Origin: Daphnia carinata
Lineage: Eukaryota; Arthropoda; Branchiopoda; Diplostraca; Daphniidae
Length of the DNA stretch: 64,000 nucleotides
Direction: 5' to 3'
Assembly: GCF_022539665.2 (NCBI RefSeq)
Contig: NC_081336.1
Span: 4,542,221 to 4,606,220 of the forward strand
Shown here: piece by piece, positions 22,901 through 35,874 of the stretch
Layout of the letters: each line of letters begins with the position of its first letter
Position numbering within the stretch: position 1 is the first letter of the stretch
Notes under the pieces: model-generated
The model's input: only the letters and a program-made list of their open reading frames with translations
Database searches by the model: none
Told to the model about the DNA's origin: nothing
Made by a program: the position numbers and the translations under genes

Positions 22901-25900
22901 TGTATTTCCTACACACTTAAACTTGATATTAATTCGTCATTTTCTTTTCTTCCGTTTAATAGCATCTGGCTTGGATTCTGGGTTTGAAACCCTCCAGTGG
23001 CGGTTCTTTAAAATCGTCACGACCGTTGATGGAATCTAGTTCCGCAACGCTAGTGCCAAGCACGGCTGCGGTGTTGGCTGATTTGCCCGTCCTTTCGTCG
23101 ATGTTAAGTCGTCTATTCGAATCAAGCCAATATCTAGATGACGTGGCTTTACACCATTTGATCGACGCGTTGCGCCAGCTGTCACAGGAAGCTCTAGAAG
23201 TAGCTTATTCCAACCGGGTTTGTACCGCTTCGATCTGGATAAAAGTAGATGAAATTCCAAAAGGTTGAACTCATTCAATTCACTACTTACTACAGGAGCC
23301 CTCACTTTTTGCTGTAGCAAAACTGTTGGAAACTGGCCTTGTAAATCTGAACAGGGTAGAAGTTCTTTGGCGTCCTGTAACAAATCACCTGCTGGAAGTC
23401 AGCAGCCACCCGCTTAACCGCATGAGAGAATGGGGAATAGAGGCCATTACTACGTTAGTTAGATCAGCAATTCAATATGAATATTCTACTCCTTTAAAAG
23501 AAAACCAGGTAACTATACGAAACAATTTAGCTTATTGTGTTTATTACAACAACAATTAAGCTATTTGTTTTTAAGACAGTCAACGAATAGTGACCTCTAT
23601 TTTTCATAAATTTGACAGAGGTTGCAAACGCTGTTAATATCGCCATTAAATGAGCTGTCTAGTACCAGTTTTGCAGATGTGCGGCAAAAGCAAGTTGATT
23701 GTGTGCTGCATTTGCTGCACAGCTCTGGTGACATAATCTCTTTTGGATGGCCTCTGTTTCTTAATATTATAGGAGCTATCAACAATTCTCAAGGGTAACA
23801 TTGAACAAGAGCATTCCTTGTCGTTGACGCTCATTTCTGTCTTCTTTGCATTTCTTGGGTTTCAATTTGAAATCATAAAGAGAAAATTCAGTACGCTCAG
23901 CGTTCCAGTGTTTACAGTTGGTGGTAACGGATTATCTCCCTGTTTTACCATGGAACTGCCTGCCTTTAGCAGTCGAAACGACCGGAAAATTTGGATCACA
24001 AACACAGGATCTCAACGTTTCTCTCACAGCAATTGGTCTTATGGTAAGGAAAGCACAGAACGGTTTTAAGAGATTCAAAGATTTTTCGATTGTCGGTTAT
24101 TCAATTAATTTTTTTTATTCTTCTTTTTACCACATTGTCAATCTATTTTAGTGGAATATATCCGACTATTTCTACCAAAATCGAGAAATACTACGTTCGT
24201 CATTGTGCGACGAGAAAAATAAGGTTTTCCCAGATTTTCCTGGAGTGCCAAACATGGCCGCCTTTGACAAACTCTGGATGTGTTTGTATACCAAACTCGG
24301 TAATGAATTATCGGCGTGCCGTGGTGGATAAAAATTACAATTGAAATTTTCGATTTGCGTTTACTTTAGGCGAATTATGTATCGATGAACGGCCAGCAGT
24401 TCGTAAATCAGCTGGTCAAACACTCTTTAGTACTATTGCTGCTCACGGAGATCTTCTGCACCATAGCACTTGGCAGGCCGTGGTGTGGCAGGTTCGTTTG
24501 TCATAATTTCCTATCTCTTTTCCGTTTACATTCTTCTTATCTAATCTGCAGGTTCTTTTTCCCTTGTTGGATAACGTGAAAAAACTTTCGGGGCAAGCAA
24601 GTGATGTAAAGGTGGATACGTCCGGAAGTATGCTTATACATCATTCACGTAATACAGCACAAAAGCAATGGGCAGAGACTCAGGTGCGAATTGAATGTGA
24701 CGCTTGGAAACAACAAAAATTATTATCTGTATTTCTTAACCACCATAGGTGTTGACTCTTTCTGGCGTTGCCCGTGTATTCCAGACCAAGCGGCCCATGC
24801 TGCAGTCATTGGACGAGTTTTCTAGAGCTTGGATTCTGTTGCTTGAACATATTGAAAATTCAGCGTTGAGTAAAAATTCAGAGGTAAATAATACTAAGTT
24901 ACTAAGTTGTATCGTTGGTTTTCGTCAGTAAAGCTCATTCCTCGTTATTGCAATGATGTGGTGTTAGGTTTCGTTGGCTTCGTTGAAAGCGTTTCAAGAT
25001 GTTCTGTCGACGACAACCAAGTGCAATTCCAACGAATCCAATGGCACTGGTTGCCACGATGATTTCATCTGGAACGTAGCATGGAAAGCCTGGCTTCAAA
25101 TAGGAACGCTTGCCACAAGTCCGCAAAAAGAAGAGCGAGTGACTTATATTCCGTCACAGCCATTCCTGACTGCCTTAGTTCTTATATTTCCTGGGCTCTT
25201 CCAACATGTAAAATCTAGGTACAATCTCCAACATCTATTCCTAGTTACTCTTGTTACATCATCTTCAAGCCGCTTTTTCTTCTTGCGCACATATATTTTT
25301 GCTAGATTTTATTTTAGGACGATTTATTTCACTAGATTGGTCCTCGGCTATTGTTTCAGTTTATTAACGTTTCCGTCCCAAGTTGTATATTTCACGATAT
25401 ACTCTTGTCATTTTTAACAGGTTCGGATCGGACAATCTTCAAATGTTATGTACCGTCCTTCAATCAGCAGTCAGCGTCCCCGTACATGGTGAAGCTTCTC
25501 CTTTTATTCTTCCATCGGTGAACGACCCTGTGCTAACCCCACTTCAGGAAGGAGTCTTACTCTGTATGGATACACTGCAGCGGGTAATTTGAAAATCTCC
25601 CTGTTATCGGGTACATTGTACACACACACTGACAAACTGTTGTTTGTTTTTTACAGGACTTTGTTTCTGGGAATGAGCTAATGAAATCTATGATACCAGC
25701 TCTCTTTAATCAACTTTTGGTCTTTGCCGGTTTTGCGTGTCAAGCTCCTACATTCGGACAACTAAAAACTAAATCGGTGAACTCTTTCAAGGGAATGCAG
25801 GTACGTCTCGTTGAAGTTCACATCCCTAAACAATTTTATAATGAAGTGCTAATCGAACAAACATTCGAGCAGTTACATTAAGTTTGTATTTCATTTTGTA

Positions 25901-27594
25901 ATTATTTTCATTTTCAATTGAGCAGTCCGCAGAATGGGTTACATTAAACTACGTTCCGTTTGGAGAAAAGTGTTTAACTATGGCTGTCCATTTGTATGGA
26001 AAAACGTGCCAAGAGGAAGTCGTTAATCAGTCTCAAGTCCTGACCAGTATTATTCGAGTAAGTTAGACTACCTTTTTTTTTGTTTTACAAAATCGATTCA
26101 TTCTCAGAACGGCCATCATTTTTCCAGTGCCTGCGTTTACCCCTTAGTTTGAAGTATGATTGCACTTCTCAAACAACTTGGCGGCTAGCGGTTCATTCTC
26201 TACTGCGCGTGCTTCGTCTAGGACTACCAATGGCCCGGCACAAGACTGACAATCATGAGAATAATCCGAATTTACAAGAAACCATGCTACCGCTTTGGAC
26301 TGAAATAACCCTAGCGCTAGACGAATTTCTCTTCCCCAAAAGGTGAGTTCATAAGGAACTCAAACCAATTATACTCCAGATTAATCATCCGTTGACGTCT
26401 AAAAAATTATCCTCCTTGTTCTAGCGTTCCTTTGGCCAATCAAACACCGGAAGAAATTCAGTCGGACGAACTATTAGATTGTCAAGTAATGGAATTGATC
26501 CGGGACGAAATTCTGCCGCAATCTACTTTCTATCCGCCGCATTTCATTTCGAAAATAATGGGACTGCTGAGCAAGGGGTCCATTCATTTCGTCCCACCGG
26601 GTAATCAGAATTGCCCGCATTTTTTGGTGCGACAATATCAAATTCCCTAATCAATCGTTTCTTTCGTCGTACAGTAGATAGCGAAACTGGTTCTAAGCTG
26701 CGCGAAGAATTTGCCCGCATCTGCTTTGAAGTGTTGTTGCAGTTTTCGTTGATCCACGAAGAGCAAAGACAGCTACAAGAACAAAACAAAATGTCTACCA
26801 GCCAATCCAGCCAGGTTACTAATCAGCTCGCCATCACCGCACTACTCGATCGATTTCATAAGGTCCTTGCCGCCTTTGCTCAAGACGGTAAAACTGGTGG
26901 TCAATGCCCCATGCCAAGGTGAGTGTTCTACTAAATTTGCTTTTTTTGTTCGGATTCCCCCAGAAAATAAAAGGGAGGGAGGAAGCATGACTATACCGAA
27001 AACGATATTTGTCGTGACTTGACCGTTATATTTAAAGCTGTCGTAGACTGGACAGGGGGCGTTCGTGACCGTTGGCTTAGATGCTCACGATAGCATCTCA
27101 TTCCATGTATTTACCGACAACTCTATTGTTTAAATATTCTGTCTGTATAACTTTGGATAGGTATCGCACTGCTGAAATTGCATTCACTCTACAAGGTCTT
27201 TCATCTCTAATATCCGCTCTAAAGAAGATTCCAACCAATAAAGGTAAAAATAGCATTTTTCGATTATTCGCACGAGCGTCTGCGAACGTGCCTTTAACAC
27301 TCTTTCTACAAGAGTTGCTAAGAATAGGCTAAAATCTGCTCTAATCTTCTTTTTTTGTTTTTTGATTTTTTTTTCATGTTCTTTTTCATGGCTCTTCACT
27401 TCCACTTTGGATTGGCTGACGCAGTGAACCCTTTGACTTGGAGGCAACTTATATCTCTGTATCCGCACTTGGTTGAACTGACGGCCGTAGATTCAGCTCG
27501 GATTGGACGAAATCTCCGCGATGCACTTTGTCAGTACTCTGATTTGTTACAGCCGCCAGTGGCCAGCGGTCTACCTTCAATCAACGGAACTTAA
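19998..27594 (+). CDS. MON2: MON2 homologue, endosome-to-Golgi trafficking scaffold
   Basis: 28 exons: 19998-20096, 20157-20297, 20362-20544, 20606-20857, 20916-21041, 21113-21331, 21408-21657, 21719-21875, 22028-22291, 22364-22548, 22592-22893, 22963-23217, 23296-23508, 23619-23794, 23881-24043, 24152-24299, 24370-24491, 24552-24683, 24749-24883, 24968-25218, 25421-25583, 25657-25800, 25926-26057, 26128-26342, 26425-26600, 26675-26918, 27161-27243, 27425-27594. Sum 5100 nt, 1699 aa; human MON2 is about 1717. Diagnostic blocks are [100 protein letters not shown] and [14 protein letters not shown]2 is a large HEAT-repeat protein related to Sec7-type Arf GEFs; with DOPEY and ATP9A it acts at Golgi and endosomal membranes. 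A Gln-rich stretch near residue 295 is a local insertion. Exon 25 is ended at 26600 because only that donor restores the frame into exon 26. Confidence 0.95.
21921..21963. repeat. (AC)n/(TG)n microsatellite in MON2 intron 8
   Basis: A run of AC dinucleotides, then alternating TA and GT, giving a partly palindromic purine-pyrimidine tract. Confidence 0.8.
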
Positions 27595-28917
27595 CAACGT
27601 GGAGGCTCAGACCACGTAGTTCAATCGAATTTCAATCAAGAGAATGGCCATTGAAAAATTGATCCTCTCTTCCCGCCCAATCAGAAGCGCGTGATTCTCC
27701 CTTTTTTTATTATTTTTTTTCCCTGTATCGTTCCATGGTTCTTTTTTTTTTCTTTTTTTGTTGCTGTTGTTGTTATCTTAGCGTGTTTCATATTGTGCCA
27801 AGTGGTTGGCAACAATAATGTAGGCCACGTCGTTGAAATATGGTTCTTGGTCTGTATTCCCAATTTCTATTATTATTTTTAATTTCTCTTCCTACGTCTT
27901 CGTTGTTTAGGATGTAAGTGGCGTTTATATATATATAGATACATATATCTACGATGCCCGCATCGTCGCGGCGTAACCTCAGGCGTTGCGCATTAATCGC
28001 AGGATTAAATGAAATTATGTAGTATCGTCTGCAACGCGTACGACAATGTTTTTTATCACTTGATTATGGCTCGACGTTTAGCTGCGAGGCGGTTCATTGC
28101 TGAGTGATGAAAATCCATAATGCCAGGCAAGGCAAAGACTGAGCACGTTGGCCCCATCCACACTGGCGATGTATATCAGCCGCTAAACAAGTTTGGCGTG
28201 GTAATCAATACGACTCCGTCCCCGCCTACTCAGTTCGCCTACACGATTTTCTGTGTGCAGCTCTTTGTATACTTTCATATCTGACTCCCTTCCTGCATCT
28301 CCTATTGAGCAGAGCGTTATAGGATGTCGAACAAAGTCATGATAGACATCAAAGTTTGAGTTTTAAAGATCGCATGTATACATCACGCTTCATGCTATAA
28401 TCGACCCTACCATCTCAACCTTCTTTTCTTTTCTTTTCTTTTTTTCTTTTTTTTCGATCTTCTTTTTCGGTCTTCTCCATTGCTGGTACCAATCTTTTGA
28501 TCTATTGGGTTTACACAAATAGCAACTTCAAAGGGACCAGAAAACGAAATATAGCAGTGCTAGACAGAAATTCCAAAGCATCGCTCTCCAGGCCGCAACC
28601 TTTCGAGTAGTCAAAAGGAGAGAACTTGTGATTAAATTAACTTACAAACTCAATCAGAGCACGAGCCCTTTCCTTTGTTTTGTAGCAACGGTTTCTATAT
28701 TTGATGACCAGAGAAGACGGAGAGTCTTAGATGTTGGGCTGAGGTATTTACGCTGGTTGACGATCGCATCAACGCCACAGACAGCACGTCAGCCACAGTG
28801 AAAATCCTCCAGACAAAAAAAAAAGAAAAGAATTGGTTTTTCTTTGTTTGTTAGTTTGTTTTTCACCTTTGTGTTTTAATGCATTTTGGGGAAGTTCGGC
28901 AATCACAAACAGTTTAG
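27595..28917. other. MON2 3' UTR and intergenic DNA
   Basis: T-rich tracts (27700-27760; 28425-28460 with repeated TTTTC) and a TA/GATA-rich run near 27925-27950. No coding exon recognised. Confidence 0.5.
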
Positions 28918-29124
28918 CTAGCCCAGGGTATAGAAAACTTCGCCACAATGTGTGTTATATCCCCAATCCCGTATTTGGCCATTTGTTATGATTTCGAAGT
29001 ACACATTCCCGTAGCCGACGTCGTCTGCAGAAATTTTAAATACGGCTGTGACCCCATGGTTAGTGGCTCTGAAATTCCTCTTCCCACCAAACTGGCAGTT
29101 CTTTAATTTTTTGGTGCGATCAAA
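28918..29124 (-). CDS. Coding-like terminal exon of an unidentified minus-strand gene
   Basis: On the minus strand a 68-codon frame, open from a TAA at 29125-29127 to TAG at 28918-28920, reads like real protein: CQFGGKRNFRATNHGVTAVF, KISADDVGYGNVYFEIITNG and NTHCGEVFYTLG. It has no Met, so it would be a last exon or a gene remnant. The best acceptor inside is weak (AAAG before AACTGCC). I do not recognise the family. See the finding on 28.9-35.9 kb. Confidence 0.3.
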   Translation of the reverse strand, partial: FDRTKKLKNCQFGGKRNFRATNHGVTAVFKISADDVGYGNVYFEIITNGQIRDWGYNTHCGEVFYTLG

Positions 29125-32100
29125 TTACCCTACCTCTGCCTACATATTTCAATACTGATGTCCGAGTTGATCGTGGTATACTACAAGCCAATGCGGATCA
29201 TCCAAGGTGAGGGCTATTGTAACCGAATTCAACTCCTTCCCATTATCTTAACGTGTATCCATCGTTCAATGTCGCTAAATAACAATACTAAAAAGTTATC
29301 AAAAAAAAAAAAAAGTTCAATAAAGGTGATGTATCACTCGAAAGTGATACATCACTTTTATGTCTTCGATATCACATTTTCAACGACGGAGATAAAGTTA
29401 TTTATCAGAGGTTTCCTTTTTTTTTTATTTTGTTCGCCCGTAATTTAAAGCAGTTGAAAACGAAACAAGGTAATGCGCGTTAATCACGCAAGACGCCGAC
29501 GTCCTTGCAAAATCGTCACGTTTAGGTTAACGTAGATGCGGTTCAGTTCGCGTGACTCACACGTTTTTATAGTCAATGTATGATTTCCATTGCTGCTCCC
29601 CCGCACAGATATCTATACTCGAACTCACCACGTATTTATATAAAGAAATCACGTTCTCTGTGTGAATTATTCTATCTCATCAAGTATACGTGTTTGAAAA
29701 GTGCAATGAAAATCCAACCAAAAATGGAGCACTCTGGATAGTTTGCATGCGTAAACTCCCTTTTGGGCGTGACTTGCTTCCTATAGTTCCGGAGAAGTGC
29801 AAATTATCAAAAAACGACCAAAGTAGATAGAATAACAAAATTTGCAAAAAAAAAAAGGAACTTCATTGTTCTGACAACAAATCCGTATTCTAAACTACTC
29901 ATATCCTTTATGGACCAAAAATAATACGGTATCTCCTTCCTTGAAAAGCATCCTTGTTTCGTGTCACGCCTCGCTCCGCCGCTTGCTTCACCAAAGTGTA
30001 AACTTCCGATTCGGCTCTTATTCTTTACAATAGGGGGCCTTTCGTGAATTTTAAAAGATACAAAACTGCTCCATAACTAGGACCTGAATTGCTTTTTAAT
30101 GCAAATCGGTTAAGATAAAGTACAATCAAATGCGAAAAACGCGCATAATGTATCACGTTGCGTTGCAAGTTTACTGTAACCGCTCGAACATTTTTATACA
30201 AGACCAGCTATCCGCGTACAACACACTTGTCATCGATTTTTGGCTGATATTTATTTACCTCTAAGTAAAATTAAAAAGAGAAAAATATAAATAAATAAAC
30301 CTTTTCTTAAACAGATTTTGAATGGGTCGTGCGAACGTTATAGATTCCTATGTTCCTTAGTTATAAGAAAGCTAAACCTTATCATCCGACCATGTCTTTC
30401 TTACGTGATGGGCCTCTAAATCGTTTGTGATGATGTAGGAACTGTCAGCAGCCTACCCGGTGACCCACCCCGGAAGCGAAATTTGATTGCCCTAAGTAAA
30501 TAAAAAGGCTGTTATTTTAATTTATTCCATTTTTTTTTATATTTTGGTTTATCGCTTCTTAAAGTTATGTTACGTACTTACAGGCTACGCAATTTGTCAC
30601 CGTTGCATTATTCCAATTTTAAAAAAATCAATCGACAGCCATGAGAGAGCAGTTCGACAATACTTTGTACCAAAACGAAATGACTACACGTTTCTTTCCA
30701 TTCGTCACTTTTCAAGTAAAACTAGCGGATGACGTTTATTCCGGCGAAGACAAGACGCTACATGGTCGACTAGTTAGGATGAAGTCGACGACGTTGCCAA
30801 CAGTCCATCGCCGGTTCTTGTTCGTGATCAATTAGCATGGCATGTTGCCCCCGAAGCCACTGGTACATGCACAGCTGAACACAACTTGTTTGATGTCATT
30901 GTCAGCGCCGTGCGCCATGGGAGCGTCTTGAATATCCTTACACAGCGTATGTGTGTGTGTGTGTAGTTCGTACCGTTTGGAACTTTTATAGCAGGGATGC
31001 TGCAGTACGTAAAACAAAACCAAAAACAACTCAGAACAGGAAATTGATATCCAAAGACAATTCAAAGTGAGGCAGGCACTATTTTCATTTGTTTTTACGA
31101 CACTTGTTTTCCTTATTTGAATCAAATATGATTTCCTACCACAGTCTAAACAATTGTGCCAATAAGGTAGAGCCGCTGGTTTGCATCAATAAGTGCGAAT
31201 TGGCATTGAAATGAAACAACAAATATATGAGAGTACATTTTTTTTTAAGGCACGACACACGTTTCAAATGAGAAAAAAAAACTAAAAACGAGGACGACAG
31301 GCTGTTCAGATGGCGACAAATGTTTTGAATTTCAATTTTTGAAGTCTGCTTGTTCGAGAACGGACAACACAGCCGACGTAAACTTGGTTACTAGAGCGAA
31401 CAGCTTTATAATTCATTCATGCCATGATTTATGTGTAGAATAAAAATGCTTGACGTGAAGATGTTGCCCTCGGAAAACATGTTTTCGAGTCTTGTTTCGT
31501 TTCGACGTGACCAGAGGAAAACAATTGGAATAGGAAAACGTTATTTGATTTTAAACAATCCAATTGATCTTGCACACACATCTTCGAAGCTATTTACGAT
31601 AAGTCGAATTGAAACGTGAACGTTTTATTTGGAGTAGAATATTAGAGAACTCGTTACGCGTTACGTCGGGACAAGAGGCTGGTAATCAGATGTCAGGCAT
31701 ACACGATGTATGGCAGCGCAATCTTCTTCTTTAATCTTGATCGTACTTAATTAATCGTGAGAAGCACAGACACAGTTGATGGGCGTGCTGAATTGTTAGA
31801 ACGCAAACGTCAGAGTACCAGCCACTAAAAAGAAATGACAAATGAATTTGGGTTGCAAATTCAGGTTCAGGTGACGGTGATCAGATCAGGATCACATAGC
31901 TGACGATGCAGCTGTCAGGCGACATCACACATCATCGAGTGGCGTCAAACCGCACGAGAAGTTTCGTACGAAAGTAGATCGTGTCACATCGGGTGATGGA
32001 CGACGCCAAATTTTTTGTCGATAAAGAAACGACGAGACACAGGCAAAATAAGGTCTGCCGTTGGAAGTGTGCAGGTCATTAAGGGTGGTTAGGAAAAACC

Positions 32101-34286
32101 GAAGACGTGATAATAGCATGATCGACAACAAAAGAATTGTCGAGTATAACACACCAAAAAAGATGCTGAATAAGAAGAAGAAGAAGAAGAAAACGATTAT
32201 AGGTGCATGATGAGAGTCGGCGGTGGAGATTAGATCACGCTGAATACGTCAGAGGGACGCGTCTCATTTGGATTTGCATGGCTGTCTGAGACAAGAGATG
32301 ACACAGACGCACACAAGAACGAAAAAAAAAAAAAGGAAACCCAATAAAAGAAATGCCCATCAAACCGTAAGCCACAGGCCCTGCAGGGAGCTATAGTAGG
32401 ACGGGTTTACTATTATGCTATAAAGCCTTTTCTTTTTGTAATCTATACATGACGACAAAAACGCTGCTGCGCAGCGCAGACTCCCGGCTGATGCGCATCG
32501 GCGGGCGGATCCAGCGGCTCCCCGTTTCCTCTTCCCCCTCCCCCTTTCCGCACACACTTGCTAGATACAAAAGGTAAACTCTTCTTGCTGGACGACCCAG
32601 TTGATTTGTCACAGAGCCCGACCGGGTAACTATAGGCCTTTCTTTTGCCCTTCTTTTGCCCAACAAACCTTCTGTTTTGTTGTTGTTGTCCTCTACAACT
32701 GCCTCGTTAGCATAATTGGTCATTGTTATCCATAGCCAATCGCTTATGGATTACTAAAGTTAAATGCTGTGCTGCAGCCTGAAACTTGGCTAATCTTCAG
32801 CCCTTGTTTACGTCACTCGACCAGTATTCTTCCACTGATCAATAACGTAAGTTTTCACTTGCATACGTACAGTTAATATTCCCACTTCCGACGATAACGT
32901 GTGTATCTTTTCCCCTAAAAAACATACGGGATGAAAGATGCGTTCCTTATACCAACACTGACGTCTGCTTGTTACGTATGTGCAAGAATCGCTCTGTATG
33001 CCGTACTGCTTCGTCAATACGTAGCTCACACGCTGTTGCTTACATGCGACGCAGATTTCGAGTTTAATCGAACAATCTTAAAAAAAAAATCGTAACAAAA
33101 ATGTAATCGACAACCAGATGCACGTGATAAGCACATAACATGCGTTGCAGTATATCGTGAAAAGTTGAATCAGACGAAGGAAGGGTAGGTCACGAAAATG
33201 GAACGATTGATCGCGTCTTACGTGAGCCGTGAACGTTGTTAAAGCATTAACTCGTGCGACTATTGCATTATTGCTACGTGTAAAGCAATATATCCCCTGG
33301 GTAGGCATACACGTCTGACTGGCCGTGTATTGTGGCTGTGTCATCAGGAATCTTGCTGGACTCGGCAATTAAGATTTATTTTTAACGCTGATTTACGATC
33401 TTCACTGATCACCGGTTCGTGTTAAACGGAGTGGCAGGGTTCCAAGTGCTTCATCAACGTTTCTGAGTTGCCAGACTTGCGTAGCACATACGGCCTTTGA
33501 TTTGGACACTTCAAAACGGAAGGGCCAGGGAATCAAAGCACACGCGACGGGCATTTCCAAGTGAATCGTCATCGATAGCGTATAACTGCTAGCAGACATC
33601 AAACATTCTGTATACGTTACACGTGTCGCGTCACCATTCGACCCTTTATTGCAGAATCTGCATTTGACCTTTCAAACTTCCTAATAACGGAAGTGTCGAT
33701 GATGCATAAATGAAACAATACTCTGCCACAAAGGAAAATAAACAAAAACCTGAAATGCCATTTGTGACAATGTTGGCAGTTAAAGCTTTACTTACAGAAT
33801 CCCTATAAGCCTTCCCTGGAGTTCAACTTCGTTGTTTGCATTATAGCACTATCTAAAAGCAAAGGTTAAGTGGAGTGAAAAAGAACCATTTGATTTTAAC
33901 ACAGTCCGGGTAATTTATGACGTGTTCGGAAAAGGAAAAAGGAAAAAAAAATAGTTACCCATTTAGTAAACCCATTTACGAACAAAATACTTCTCGTGCG
34001 TACCTCAGTCAAGAAACCTGTCGGCATTGATTTTCCACACTGCTTCCAACCTTATTTCGTTTTTCCTTTTTTCCTCTTTTTTAAGCAATTTTCTAGAAAA
34101 GTTTTCTTGAAAATAAGTTACAGTCTCTCGAATTTCACAGGCGATTTACAAATGTGATATTTAGGTAGATGGAAGCATGCAGAGTTCTCGTACAAACTCG
34201 TTCTTTTCCTCATATGGAAAAAAAAAAGTTAATAATTGCTGCTATAGACGTGCAGCAGCTTGGCATTAATTGGAAACATTCGCCAT
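29125..34286. other. Long, mostly non-coding AT-rich stretch
   Basis: Contains simple repeats ((TG)n near 30949-30964, (AAG)n near 32171-32191), a perfect hairpin (29326-29355) and scattered short ORFs. A minus-strand frame near 33270-33375 (SSKIPDDTATIHGQSDVYAY) looks mildly protein-like but has no clear exon borders. Otherwise nothing assignable. It could be intron or regulatory DNA of the channel gene to the right, whose first exon is missing. Confidence 0.4.
29326..29355. repeat. Perfect 13-bp hairpin with tetraloop
   Basis: GTGATGTATCACT, loop CGAA, then AGTGATACATCAC: a perfect 13-bp inverted repeat. Confidence 0.9.
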
Positions 34287-34569
34287 AGACTACGCACTAG
34301 CATCTGGTGCTTTGCCATCTATTCCTCTAACTGAGTTAGTCTGGTCTATAACCCGACCGAACACGTCTAGAGCAATAGTGGCAAAAACATCCAACATGTG
34401 TTCGGTCTCATCAGACAAGTATTTATTGATAAAATAACAAGTCCACTTTCGTTTTCGGCTTAATAATACAATGTCATCATTAAGCTGCGTTTTGCGAGGC
34501 GGGGTGAAAATGCGAAAATGTTCCTTATTCGTCAATTCCTTAAAGGTAACGAAATATATTTACAAGCGG
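34287..34569 (-). CDS. Coding-like segment of unknown family
   Basis: About 90 codons are open on the minus strand, from after a TAA to TAG. The frame includes HFRIFTPPRKTQLNDDIVLL, RKRKWTCYFINKYLSDETEH and MLDVFATIALDVFGRV. There is no ATG near the start; it could be an exon or a remnant. Family not recognised. Confidence 0.25.
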
Positions 34570-35140
34570 CTACTACATTTTATCGATGAAAGTGAAAACG
34601 TATATAACGAGCAGAAATAAAAAAAAAAGCCTATTCTTTTGATGATTGAAGCTGATATCACCCCACTCAAAAGAAAACAAAACCAAAATGGGGATCGACT
34701 TTAGTCTGTAAAAATTCTCTGATTCCTGATGAAGCATTGCCTTTGTATGCAATGACGTACTACATCTGCTCGCTATCTTGGTAACGTTCCAAGATCCGCT
34801 TAATTGACGCTATCATGTGTCTTTTTCTTGTACGGCATTCGATTTTTTCCGTCTGATTTTTCCTCCTTCAATTGTTCGACAGCATCCGAAAGCCTGTAGT
34901 GTCTACAAATCGATCCATTTGGTTTTCTATCCCCTTTATTTCCTGTTTCTGTATCGGGTTCTTTTTTTCATTTCAATGCCTCAGCGTAGAGGAGGCGAAA
35001 CAAAAATTGAACGGCCAAAGTCAATAATATCTGCTGTGTAACAAGTCTAGCATAATGCACTGGGAAACTAGAGTTGGTTATCCATTTCAAATACGATCCA
35101 CTGTAGCCGAAATCCCCGATGCGACTTTCGCCCCACTTAC

Positions 35141-35296
35141 TTCGCGCAGGCCAAAAAAAACGTAGGCAATCCAGGAAGAAGATTGTGAACGGAAACGATG
35201 CGATTCTTGTTGTTTGCTATTGCTGCCACAAGCCTGCCGTGTAGTGAAAAGACAGCTTTACAAATGCACGCCTCCAAACTGAAATCGTTTGAAAGC
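35141..35296 (-). CDS. Candidate internal exon of an unknown minus-strand gene
   Basis: A strong acceptor (poly-T then GCCAG) precedes 35296 and a strong donor (GTAAGT) follows 35141. The 156-nt segment is open in one frame, including LSNDFSLEACICKAVFSLHG and NNKNRIVSVHNLLPGLPTFF. Upstream, the frame ending ERHILFVFR at a GTACGC donor (about 35370) joins in phase. Family not recognised. Confidence 0.3.
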
Positions 35297-35556
35297 CTGG
35301 CAAAAAAAAAAAGGAAGAAAAAAACGAGTTGTGGGAATTGTAATTCCATAGACTAGATTGTTGTGCGTACCGGAATACGAAAAGGATGTGTCTTTCATCG
35401 TTGCTCGCGTTTTTTTTTTTGCCACACCAGTCGTTCAAATTCAATCACTCGAGAAAGAATTTAAATTTAAATGTAAGAAATAGAACTAGAAATCAATAAT
35501 CATGATATCAAAGTCGACGTTCCTCTCCTAGTAAAATATGAAATCATCGATCTGTT

Positions 35557-35874
35557 TTAAGGGCTAGATTGAAAATCTGGATTGGCAATTTCAGCCTCAT
35601 AGGTAAGCACGTAAGATTCAAAAATAAGAAAGGTGTCAAACCGAAAGCTTTCGTCCAATTCCAACAAATTTTGGCTTATAGAATTGGTTAAGACCGCACA
35701 GGGCCCAACCTCAGGGACAAACGCATCTAAGCGAACAAAAGTAAGGAAACAAATGCTATCGGTCACCCTCCATTTTTCAGATTCCAGTGAATTCCATGGA
35801 AACACTCTGTGATACTTGAAGTTTTCCATCACATTCCATTTTGCTATGTTACGCGCAAAGTGGAGCGAGTGCAT
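35557..35874 (-). CDS. Coding-like ORF of unknown family
   Basis: Open frame of 105 codons with protein-like composition: WRVTDSICFLTFVRLDAFVP, EVGPCAVLTNSISQNLLELD and FRFDTFLIFESYVLTYEAEI. A T-rich acceptor (TTCGCTTAG) precedes the DAFVPEVG part, so the real exon may begin inside. Family not recognised. Confidence 0.3.
   Translation of the reverse strand: MHSLHFARNIAKWNVMENFKYHRVFPWNSLESEKWRVTDSICFLTFVRLDAFVPEVGPCAVLTNSISQNLLELDESFRFDTFLIFESYVLTYEAEIANPDFQSSP

Noticed and set aside
26601-26649. Continuation of MON2 exon 25 to [13 protein letters not shown]
   Set aside because: Using that frame leads to a stop; the donor at 26601 restores the frame into exon 26 and matches the family.
32360-32723. 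Overlapping minus-strand ORFs with Arg-rich composition
   Set aside because: Composition follows local simple sequence, with no splice or conservation cue.
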